Assembly (NCBI GenBank): GCA_003444795.1
Contig: DLWR01000192.1
Location: forward strand, 1-5,357
DNA length: 5,357 nt
From: Cryomorphaceae bacterium
GTDB lineage: Bacteria; Bacteroidota; Bacteroidia; Flavobacteriales; Schleiferiaceae
Direction: 5' to 3'
The notes beneath the pieces were generated by a model. The model had not been told where the DNA came from. It did not search any database and saw only the letters and a program-made list of their open reading frames with translations. The translations under genes and the position numbers were made by a program. The stretch's first letter is position 1. The number at the start of each line of letters is the position of its first letter. Positions 1 through 5,357 of the stretch are shown here, one piece after another.

Positions 1-1349
1 TGTAATCCTTTTCCGCGGGCAAACAGGGCCTTGAGAGCCAGCATCAAGCGGTTGCGCTCTCCCCCACTTGCCACCTTGCCAAGAGGAAGGGGGGCTGCAC
101 CAGGATTGGCAGAAAACAAGAGGTGGTAGCGATGGCCCCCTCGGGAAGTTGGGTGCTCTAGGGGTTCCACGTCAATATCCAGTCGAGCGTGGGCCAAGTT
201 CAAGTTTGCGAGCAAGGCTTGAGCTTCCTCGAGCACACTTGGTGCGATTGCCATTCGGGCTTCATGCCATGCACTCGCTTGAAGATGAAGAGTTTTCTCC
301 GACGCAGAAAGGGCCGATTCGGCTGATTGTATGCGCTCTTCCACAGAAGAAAACTGGTCGAGTTGCTGACCAAGTTCCACCTGCAGATCGAGTAATTCGG
401 CCACACTCTGTACGCGGTGCTTCCGCTGTAACTGATCGATAAGGGCCAGGCGTTCTTCTAGGTACTGCTGTCTTTCGGGGTCGGCCTCCAACGCATCGGC
501 ACGGTCTTCCAGCGCCCGCAATAGGCCTTGGCCTTGCTCATCCAGAAGTTTGGCTTCCTCTTGGAGCGATTGGAAACGCTCCGAATGTTTGGCCAAACGG
601 TCCATGACGGTTTTTAATTGCCCAATGGCGTGCACCACGGCGTGTTCGTGGCCGTCAAGCAAAGCACGCGCCTCTGCATAGGCTAGCTGTATGGCCTCTG
701 CGTGGGTGAAAGAGCGGAGCTCTTCCTGACATGCCTCCTCTTCACCGGCTTTGAGATTGGCTGCCGTTAACTCCTCAAAAAGGAATTGCGCATACGAGGG
801 ATCAAAATCCGCCCCAAATGCCGCATGTGCCGCCTTGAGCTCTTTTTGCGCCTTTTGAAATTGGCCCCAGGCTTCTTGGTACTTGGACCGAACCTCGCCC
901 AATCCACCGACTTCATCCAAGAACTCGGGGAAAAAGGAGGGGTTGGTCAAAAATGCCGTGTCCCGCTGTGAATGAATGTCAATCAGCTGCTCCGAAAGCA
1001 GTTTTAGGGTTTCCAAGCGAACCGGCGTATCGTTGATGAAGGCCCTCGATTTTCCCGTTGCGGAGATCTCTCTGCGCAACGTGGTGAGTGGCTGAAAGTC
1101 TAAATCTTCCTCCTCAAAGAAGGCCTTCCACGTATCGTTCAGGTTAAAATCGGCTTCCACGACGCATTTTTCGCCGTCTAGGGCCAAGGCTTGTACGTCC
1201 GCACGCCCTCCTAGAGCCAAATGCAAGGCCCCTAAAAGGATAGACTTGCCCGCGCCTGTCTCACCAGTCAATACGGTAAATCCGGCTGGAACCGAGAGGT
1301 CTAGCTGGTCAATGAGGGCGAAATTTTGGATTCGGAGAGCGCTCAGCAT
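1..1349 (-). CDS. recN: DNA repair protein RecN (3' end missing)
   Basis: SMC-like ATPase that acts at DNA double-strand breaks during recombinational repair, in the cytoplasm on the nucleoid. The first 449 residues are visible, against about 550 in the family; the end with Walker B and the D-loop lies beyond the left edge. I translated the whole visible frame by hand and it is open without a frameshift. It opens MLSALRIQNFALIDQL, the usual RecN start, which fixes the ATG. Walker A is GETGAGKS at 29-36. GKSRAFIND lies at 99-107 and DIHSQ at 124-128. A long charged, Glu/Gln/Leu-rich stretch at about 140-380 fits the coiled-coil arms. The ABC signature is SGGERNR at 428-434, where RecN more often has SGGELSR. 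It starts 28 bases after the DUF4835 stop with no Shine-Dalgarno sequence, so it is probably the distal gene of the same transcript. No LexA-like operator was seen. Its identity is secure. Confidence 0.96.
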   Translation of the reverse strand, partial: MLSALRIQNFALIDQLDLSVPAGFTVLTGETGAGKSILLGALHLALGGRADVQALALDGEKCVVEADFNLNDTWKAFFEEEDLDFQPLTTLRREISATGKSRAFINDTPVRLETLKLLSEQLIDIHSQRDTAFLTNPSFFPEFLDEVGGLGEVRSKYQEAWGQFQKAQKELKAAHAAFGADFDPSYAQFLFEELTAANLKAGEEEACQEELRSFTHAEAIQLAYAEARALLDGHEHAVVHAIGQLKTVMDRLAKHSERFQSLQEEAKLLDEQGQGLLRALEDRADALEADPERQQYLEERLALIDQLQRKHRVQSVAELLDLQVELGQQLDQFSSVEERIQSAESALSASEKTLHLQASAWHEARMAIAPSVLEEAQALLANLNLAHARLDIDVEPLEHPTSRGGHRYHLLFSANPGAAPLPLGKVASGGERNRLMLALKALFARGKGL

Positions 1350-1377
1350 TTCAGCGCGAAAATTACATCACAGCGAC

Positions 1378-2280
1378 TTAGCGCCCCATGTTTAAATACT
1401 TGCTGGCGTTTGTCGCATCCATGGCCTTGAGGACGGTGATCATTTCCTCGTTTTGGTACCGCGGACCGTCCCCAAAAACCTGTTGAATCTCGTCCGATTT
1501 GGTGTCAAAAAACCACCGGAGCAAGAAGATATTGGGCTGGCGCGTGTGAATGGCCTTCAGAGAGAGAATGGACGCAGAAATCGCCTCTTTGGCCGCCATT
1601 TGCTGCTTGGGGTCGTACATCCGGTCCATACCCTTTCGATGGTAGTCATACCAGGCGGTTAAAAAGTCCGCATTGGCGGGATTGGTTAGGTCTTCGATGA
1701 GCCAAAAGCGGTTTCGGCTGGAGGTAAATCGGTCCCAGCCACCGCCTGCCCCTGCAGAGGCCGCATTGGCGGCTACGATTTGGGCCTGCGATAGAAAATT
1801 GTTTTGCTGCGTACTAAACGATGCAGCATCCAAGCCCAGGGCCACATAGCAGTAGAACGCCACGACGGAGGTCAAGTTATTGCTGTGTCTTCCGGGGCTA
1901 AAATCCAAGACCTCGTTGCTTCGGTAGGTGAAACTTATGTCCCCATCCTGGAAGAAAAGAGTGGGCGATTGATAGTCCGTCATGTAGACCGGGCGTGCAA
2001 ATTGGCACTGCATATTGCCCTTCATGAGGCCCGTCCCCGGCTCGTAATCCGAAATGGTGAAGACCATCGACCCACGGAGTTTCTCCTTTTCCTCGAAGGA
2101 CACTTGGGACCAGGCCTGCTGATTGATGAAGTTCCTAAGACTGGTTTCAAGATTGGTAAAGACCTGACGGTCATTGGTTTGAACCTGTGGCGCCTGCACT
2201 TTTACCTCGACAAAAAACTCCTGAGCCTGAAGGCTAAAGCCGAGGACCCAAAGGGCGAGAAGGTGTGCGAATTTCTGCAT
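1378..2280 (-). CDS. DUF4835 family exported protein
   Basis: A 300-residue protein whose sequence I recognise as the Bacteroidota-specific DUF4835 family; its biochemical role is not evident from sequence. The N-terminus is a signal peptide (Lys3, hydrophobic core at about 4-16, probable cleavage after Ala19 in SLQAQ) without a lipobox Cys, so the mature protein should be periplasmic or envelope-attached. Family-like segments follow in order: QVFTNLETSLRNFIN at 39-53, ARPVY at 95-99, FYCYVALGLDAASFS at 142-156, SSRNRFWLIEDL at 187-198, and FFDTKSDEI near the C-terminus (257-265). A small Ala/Gly-rich run (171-181) precedes the Trp at 182 and may be a loop. The start is one base after the coaBC stop, so translation is probably coupled. 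From memory, and unchecked, some recent annotation calls members PorD-like and links them to type IX secretion; nothing here tests that. Length is ordinary and the gene looks intact. Confidence 0.9.
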   Translation of the reverse strand: MQKFAHLLALWVLGFSLQAQEFFVEVKVQAPQVQTNDRQVFTNLETSLRNFINQQAWSQVSFEEKEKLRGSMVFTISDYEPGTGLMKGNMQCQFARPVYMTDYQSPTLFFQDGDISFTYRSNEVLDFSPGRHSNNLTSVVAFYCYVALGLDAASFSTQQNNFLSQAQIVAANAASAGAGGGWDRFTSSRNRFWLIEDLTNPANADFLTAWYDYHRKGMDRMYDPKQQMAAKEAISASILSLKAIHTRQPNIFLLRWFFDTKSDEIQQVFGDGPRYQNEEMITVLKAMDATNASKYLNMGR

Positions 2281-2281
2281 G

Positions 2282-3496
2282 TTAAAGTTTCCAGGTGGTT
2301 TCCATCCAGTCCAAAATGGCCCAGGCCACCTCCGATTTGGATTGAACGGGCAAGGTGGTGGTTCCGTTCGGTGAAATTAACGCCACGCGGTTGGTTTCCG
2401 TATGCATGCCTCCTTGCGGATCCCCCGCTTGGTTGAGGACGATGGCATCGGCATTTTTAGCCGTGCATTTGCGAAGGGCTTCCGCTTCGTTCCATTCTGA
2501 TTCAAGCGCAAAGCCAAGTACGCGTTGATGGGGCTTTTTCGCTAGACCGATCGTTTTTAGGACATCAGGATTTTCAGCCCATTCTATAGAAAGAGGCCCC
2601 TGGCCTTTCTTCCATTTTTCAGCGAGTGCCTTTGCTGGCTTATAGTCAGCAACCGCCGCGGCAAAAATGAGCACCTCCTGCTCATCTGCCACCGCAGTAC
2701 AGACCTTCAACATTTCGTCCGCAGAGGTGATGGGCACATAAATGATCCCGGGAAGTTCCTGCGTTTGAACCGCGGATGGACCATGCACCCAGGTTACTTC
2801 TGCTCCCAAGGCACTCAAAGCCGTGGCGAATGCATTTCCCATTCTGCCGGAGGACCCATTGGTGAGGTAGCGAACAGTGTCCAGCGCTTCTTGTGTGGGT
2901 CCAGAAGTGAGCAAAACCTTCTTCCCTTTCCAGGCTGTCGACGACAAGAGCATGCGGCAGGCTTGGTGGAAGATGGCTTCCGGCTCGGCCATTCGTCCTG
3001 CACCGGTCAAGCCCGAGGCCAGAGGACCGGCGGGACTGTCCATGACCACCTGGCCCCAAGATGCCAGCGTTTGGAGATTCTGTCGGACCGCCGGATGCTG
3101 GTACATATCTAAATCCATGGCAGGCGCCCAAAGCACCGGACATTTTGCACTTAAGTAGGTCGCCATGACCAAATTGTCACAAAGACCTTGCACTGCCTTC
3201 GCCACGGTGTTGGCGGTCGCGGGCGCTATGATCATGAGATCCGCCCATTCCGCATGGGCTACATGGTTATTCCAGGCCGTTTGATCCGGCTGACGATCGA
3301 CTAAATGGTGGTGGACCGGCTGACCGGAAAGGGCGGCCAGCGTCAAGGGCGTCACAAAATCCGCTGCCGCTGGAGTCATTAAAATGCGAACTTCCGCTTC
3401 CTGAGCGCGAAGTAGGCGCACAAGAAACGGAAGCTTGTAGGCGGCAATGCCCCCTGTTATGCCAATAAGGATGTGTTTACCCGCAAGGGAGTTCAT
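2282..3496 (-). CDS. coaBC: bifunctional CoaBC: phosphopantothenoylcysteine synthetase/decarboxylase
   Basis: Cytosolic flavoprotein catalysing two steps of coenzyme A synthesis: CoaB joins 4'-phosphopantothenate and cysteine using CTP, and CoaC decarboxylates the product with FMN. The 404 residues are a normal full length. The CoaC half (about 1-185) has the flavoprotein start GITGGIAAYK at 12-21, the active-site His78 in HVAHAEWAD, and APATANT at 91-97. The CoaB half (about 188-404) has LTSGPTQEALDTVRY at 196-210, NGSSGRMG with Asn213, AAAVADYKPA at 279-288 and the basic EKWKK at 293-297. By my alignment to E. coli Dfp, the PxMNxxMW motif reads PAMDLDMY (125-132), with Asp128 for Asn125, and the conserved substrate-loop Cys158 is Ser161 in ASGLTGAGRM. 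I recall similar forms in other Bacteroidota, so this is probably a lineage trait, not decay. The ATG overlaps the rpoZ stop as ATGA. rpoZ next to coaBC also occurs in Bacillus. Confidence 0.97.
   Translation of the reverse strand: MNSLAGKHILIGITGGIAAYKLPFLVRLLRAQEAEVRILMTPAAADFVTPLTLAALSGQPVHHHLVDRQPDQTAWNNHVAHAEWADLMIIAPATANTVAKAVQGLCDNLVMATYLSAKCPVLWAPAMDLDMYQHPAVRQNLQTLASWGQVVMDSPAGPLASGLTGAGRMAEPEAIFHQACRMLLSSTAWKGKKVLLTSGPTQEALDTVRYLTNGSSGRMGNAFATALSALGAEVTWVHGPSAVQTQELPGIIYVPITSADEMLKVCTAVADEQEVLIFAAAVADYKPAKALAEKWKKGQGPLSIEWAENPDVLKTIGLAKKPHQRVLGFALESEWNEAEALRKCTAKNADAIVLNQAGDPQGGMHTETNRVALISPNGTTTLPVQSKSEVAWAILDWMETTWKL
3493..3496 (-). other. ATGA stop/start overlap, rpoZ to coaBC
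   Basis: The coaBC ATG (3496-3494) and the rpoZ TGA (3495-3493) share bases. Such overlaps usually allow ribosomes ending one frame to restart on the next, so omega and CoaBC output may be coupled. No Shine-Dalgarno sequence precedes this start, which makes coupling more plausible. Confidence 0.85.
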
Positions 3497-3825
3497 GCAT
3501 TGGGAGTCTCCGCGTCCGGGTAACGGGTGTAGATTTTACCATCCAACCACTCGTGTACCGCCATGGCGTGGGGTTTGGGGAGCGCTTCGTACTGCTTCGA
3601 GAATTCGATTTGCTCACGGTTCTCGAACACCTCTTCCAAGCTGTCCGTGTAGGTAGTGAACTCCTCCAATTTTTCGTTGATCTCTGCACGGATGCCTTCA
3701 TTGATCTGCTCAGCGCGGCGTGCAACGATGGTCAATGCTTCGTAAATATTGCCAGTAGACTGGTCCAATTCATTGAAATCCAAAGTCTTGGTGGTCTTGC
3801 TAGCTTGAAGATGGTTCTTGTCCAT
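3493..3825 (-). CDS. rpoZ: DNA-directed RNA polymerase subunit omega, Bacteroidota type
   Basis: Small subunit that helps fold and stabilise the beta' subunit of RNA polymerase (RpoZ/Rpb6 family). At 110 residues it is longer than the roughly 90-residue E. coli omega but typical for Bacteroidota. GNIYEALTIVARRAEQI at 25-41 is the conserved omega helix with its A-RRA-Q core. ENREQIEFSKQYEALPKP at 68-85 followed by AVHEWLDGKIY at 89-99 matches the second conserved block, where omegas carry an IAxxE...GKI pattern. The N-terminal 20 residues and the tail after 100 are polar and probably flexible. The ATG at 3825 is the natural start: it gives MDKNHLQASK and leaves a 23-base gap to bamD. The stop overlaps coaBC by four bases, suggesting translational coupling. 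The rpoZ-coaBC order seen in Bacillus supports the call. Family divergence makes it a moderate rather than trivial match, but neighbours and motifs agree. Confidence 0.93.
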   Translation of the reverse strand: MDKNHLQASKTTKTLDFNELDQSTGNIYEALTIVARRAEQINEGIRAEINEKLEEFTTYTDSLEEVFENREQIEFSKQYEALPKPHAMAVHEWLDGKIYTRYPDAETPNA

Positions 3826-3843
3826 GGTCTTTAATTAGGAGGG

Positions 3844-3851
3844 CAAAATTA
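3844..3851 (-). promoter_or_regulatory. TAnnTTTG-like element before rpoZ
   Basis: The minus strand reads TAATTTTG 18 bases before the rpoZ ATG. Its first three bases are the TAA stop codon of bamD. It matches the Bacteroidota -7 consensus and would give a short leader of roughly a dozen bases. The only nearby TTG lies 12 bases upstream, too close for a standard -33 element, so it may be a weak internal promoter or chance in an AT-rich gap. Confidence 0.35.
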
Positions 3852-4640
3852 CGATTCTTTTTGCAAAAACCCTTGAATCTTTGCGTAATAGTCCTGGGCT
3901 TGGGTTAAATACACCGTTTCGGGGTAGGCGTCCATGAATTCCAAATAGGCAGTTTCGGCCTCTTTGTAGCGCTGAGACTGTTTATCTTGAACAGAATTCT
4001 CGGCCAATTTATACGCAGATTCCAAGCGAAGCATGAGGGCCTGTTCACGATACGGAGAGTCGGGGTACTCGGAAAGCATCACGTTGAACGAGGTCACCGC
4101 AGAGGAATACTGCTGACGGTGGTGGTACCCTTGAGCAATGTCAAATGACTTTTTCTCCAAGCGCTCACGCAACTCGTCGATATAGCCATTGGCCTCCAAA
4201 ACATAGGGACTGCCCTGATGGGTGTTGATGAAGAGCTGCAATTCATCCATGGCCTTGTACGTATAGGCCGGATCTAGGCTGGAAACAGGGGCCTCTAGGT
4301 AGTAGCAATACGCTGCTAGATAGGAAGCTTCCTCCGCGAAGGCATGGTTGGGAAAGGTCTGTGCGAAGCGTTTGAAGTGATAGCCCGCCAAAATGTAATC
4401 ACGCTGGCTGTACAAGGTCTTAGCGTAGTATTTGTAGACCTCCTGGGCCTTCGTCGTGCCGCGGTATGCAGACATGAGTTCGTCAAACAGCGGATAGGCT
4501 TTATTGAACTGCTCGGCCTCAAAGTACTCCACCGCTTTGGTGAACTTAAAGGCGGGATCGGAGCTTTTCAGCACTTTTTGGTATTCGCCACAGCTGGCTA
4601 CACCAAGAATCAAAAAGAGGTACAGGGCGATTTTTCGCAT
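3849..4640 (-). CDS. bamD: outer membrane assembly lipoprotein BamD
   Basis: Periplasmic lipoprotein of the BAM complex, which with BamA folds beta-barrel proteins into the outer membrane. The protein is 263 residues, normal for the family. It has a lipoprotein signal peptide: MRK, hydrophobic core 4-13, lipobox VASC with acylated Cys17. Mature residues GEYQKVLKSSDPAFKF resemble other Bacteroidota BamD. The rest is helical TPR-like repeats: FEAEQFNKAYPLFDEL at 40-55, AGYHFKRFAQTFPNHAFAEEA at 85-105, KAMDELQLFINTHQGSPYVLEA at 129-150, and YSSAVTSFNVMLSEYPDSPYREQAL at 178-202. I chose the ATG at 4640. A TTG seven codons upstream would extend the frame, but it would spoil the signal peptide and read through the TACCTTTG element. 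The residues after Cys17 are not the acidic cluster linked to surface export in Bacteroidota, which fits a periplasm-facing protein. It lies 39 bases after dapA. Confidence 0.93.
   Translation of the reverse strand: MRKIALYLFLILGVASCGEYQKVLKSSDPAFKFTKAVEYFEAEQFNKAYPLFDELMSAYRGTTKAQEVYKYYAKTLYSQRDYILAGYHFKRFAQTFPNHAFAEEASYLAAYCYYLEAPVSSLDPAYTYKAMDELQLFINTHQGSPYVLEANGYIDELRERLEKKSFDIAQGYHHRQQYSSAVTSFNVMLSEYPDSPYREQALMLRLESAYKLAENSVQDKQSQRYKEAETAYLEFMDAYPETVYLTQAQDYYAKIQGFLQKES
3858..3869. repeat. 12-base perfect palindrome at the end of bamD
   Basis: TTTTTGCAAAAA is a perfect inverted repeat with no spacer, six bases upstream of the TAATTTTG element. It falls inside the last bamD codons (Phe-Leu-Gln-Lys), so coding may explain it. 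Its position would suit a regulator site for rpoZ, but with no loop and little GC it is not a terminator. Confidence 0.35.
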
Positions 4641-4645
4641 GGCGG

Positions 4646-4653
4646 CAAAGGTA
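4646..4653 (-). promoter_or_regulatory. TAnnTTTG -7 element before bamD
   Basis: Read on the minus strand, TACCTTTG lies five bases before the bamD ATG and is a perfect match to the Bacteroidota -7 consensus TAnnTTTG. If used, transcription would begin almost at the start codon, giving a leaderless or nearly leaderless bamD mRNA. I see no TTG -33 element at the usual 17-23 base spacing (one TTG lies 27 bases upstream), so this is a candidate only. Confidence 0.45.
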
Positions 4654-4679
4654 CAACGCAAGGCTATGCAGCTAGGGTA

Positions 4680-5357
4680 TCAATTACCGGACCGAATTCT
4701 TGCCACCATCTCCCCCATCTTCGCGTGAAGGCTATCGCTCACCTTCCACAAAGGCAGGCGCAAATGGCTCTCGCAAACTCCCAGATGCTCCAGCGCACTC
4801 TTAATTCCTCCAGGGTTCCCTTCTGCAAAAAGCAACTGTGTGAATTCAAAAAGCGTGTAATGGCCTTTCTGCGCTACGTGCATTTTGGAGGCGCGCGCAT
4901 CTTGAACCATTTGGCTGAAAATTGCCGGGAAACCTTGGCCCGAAACGGAAATAACTCCCGTTGCCCCACAAGCAATCATGGGCAAGGTCAAATTGTCATC
5001 CCCAGATAGGACCTCAAAACCGGCAGGCGCCCCTTTGACAATGGCCATAATTTGCTCCATATTGCCGCTGGCTTCCTTGTTGGCTACCACGTTTGGGCAA
5101 TCCTGCGCCACGCGCAGCGTAGTTTCAGCGGTGACGTTGGAGGAGGTTCGGCCGGGAACATTGTACAAAATAATGGGTAAGTCCGTCGCTGCACTTAACG
5201 CTTTGAAGTGTTGGTAGATACCTTCTTGGCTGGGCTTGTTGTAGTAGGGAGAAACACTGAGGATTCCATCGATGCACGATGGAACCTGCTGCAAGGCTGC
5301 ACAGACTTCAGCGGTGTTATTCCCTCCCACCCCAAGAACGACGGGAAGCCTCCCTGC
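4680..5357 (-). CDS. dapA: 4-hydroxy-tetrahydrodipicolinate synthase (5' end missing)
   Basis: Condenses pyruvate with aspartate semialdehyde at the first committed step to diaminopimelate and lysine, feeding peptidoglycan and protein synthesis; cytosolic TIM barrel. The visible part is 225 residues including the C-terminus. The frame is open to the right edge, so about 65-70 N-terminal residues of a typical 292 are outside, including the TTGE segment. Internal GTG or ATG codons should not be taken as the start, because the residues before them (RLPVVLGVGGNNTAE, matching the family) are already in frame. Visible active-site parts, numbered from the window edge: SPYYN with the catalytic-triad tyrosine at about 39, YNVPGRT with Tyr65 and Arg70, and NKEASGN with the Schiff-base Lys94. 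SGDDNLTLP and GVISV follow. The TIM-barrel NAL/DHDPS family includes other aldolases, but this combination is that of DapA. No inhibitor-site assignment is possible from this fragment. Confidence 0.96.
   Translation of the reverse strand, partial: AGRLPVVLGVGGNNTAEVCAALQQVPSCIDGILSVSPYYNKPSQEGIYQHFKALSAATDLPIILYNVPGRTSSNVTAETTLRVAQDCPNVVANKEASGNMEQIMAIVKGAPAGFEVLSGDDNLTLPMIACGATGVISVSGQGFPAIFSQMVQDARASKMHVAQKGHYTLFEFTQLLFAEGNPGGIKSALEHLGVCESHLRLPLWKVSDSLHAKMGEMVARIRSGN

Noticed and set aside
1361..1368. TAATTTTC before recN as a promoter element
   Set aside because: It misses the final G of TAnnTTTG and there is no TTG at a suitable distance, so it is no better than chance.
1804..2436. Plus-strand open frame (210 codons) opposite DUF4835 and coaBC
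   Set aside because: It is antisense to two intact genes, the translation is composition-driven, and there is no promoter or family resemblance.
2682..3143. Second minus-strand open frame inside coaBC
   Set aside because: It is a frame-shifted shadow of coaBC. The CoaBC frame is complete and carries all family motifs.
3837..3843. AGGAGGG on the plus strand resembling a Shine-Dalgarno sequence
   Set aside because: No start codon or open frame follows at a useful distance on that strand. It lies in the short gap before rpoZ, which is read the other way.
3858..3869. Palindrome at the bamD end as a transcription terminator
   Set aside because: The stem is almost all A-T with no loop, and rpoZ follows directly on the same strand. 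A terminator is unlikely.
4641..4661. Upstream TTG start for bamD adding seven residues
   Set aside because: It would put seven non-hydrophobic residues before the MRK of a clean lipoprotein signal peptide and read through the TACCTTTG element. The ATG at 4640 is better.
4344..5009. Long plus-strand open frame (221 codons) opposite bamD and dapA
   Set aside because: It spans the junction of two confidently identified genes on the other strand, and its translation has no recognisable motif. At this base composition, antisense frames of this length are expected.
1..5357. Mobile elements, CRISPR, defence systems, RNA genes or horizontally acquired insert
   Set aside because: Every stretch over 40 bases is explained by a housekeeping gene. 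I saw no repeats in array form, no transposase or integrase motifs, and no abrupt shift in composition.

Overview
The window reads as a compact chromosomal gene cluster from a member of the Bacteroidota, most likely of the Flavobacteriales or a related group. Six genes all lie on the minus strand, so transcription runs from high to low coordinates: dapA (5' end cut off by the right edge), bamD, rpoZ, coaBC, a DUF4835 gene and recN (3' end cut off by the left edge). The lineage call rests on the DUF4835 protein, on BamD and omega proteins of the Bacteroidota type, on the lack of recognisable Shine-Dalgarno sequences before the five visible start codons, and on TAnnTTTG-like elements before bamD and rpoZ. 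G+C is about 50-55% in most of the few lines counted by hand. That is fairly high for Flavobacteriales, so the order is uncertain.

Right to left: dapA (lysine and diaminopimelate synthesis) ends 39 bases before bamD, an outer-membrane assembly lipoprotein whose start is preceded by a perfect TACCTTTG. Only 23 bases separate bamD from rpoZ, the omega subunit of RNA polymerase. rpoZ overlaps coaBC (coenzyme A synthesis) by four bases (ATGA). The coaBC stop is one base from the start of the DUF4835 gene, and 28 bases later recN (DNA double-strand break repair) begins.

Coding density is close to complete and no non-coding stretch exceeds 40 bases. There are no tRNA or rRNA genes, CRISPR arrays, insertion sequences or attachment sites that I can see. 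The genes do not form one pathway. This is a housekeeping cluster joining envelope building (dapA, bamD, DUF4835), transcription (rpoZ), cofactor supply (coaBC) and genome maintenance (recN), probably read as one or two polycistronic units with possible internal starts before bamD and rpoZ.

I found no evidence of a new biological system. The points most worth a second look are two substituted decarboxylase residues in CoaBC, the unusual ABC signature of RecN, and the promoter-like elements that overlap or abut coding sequence.
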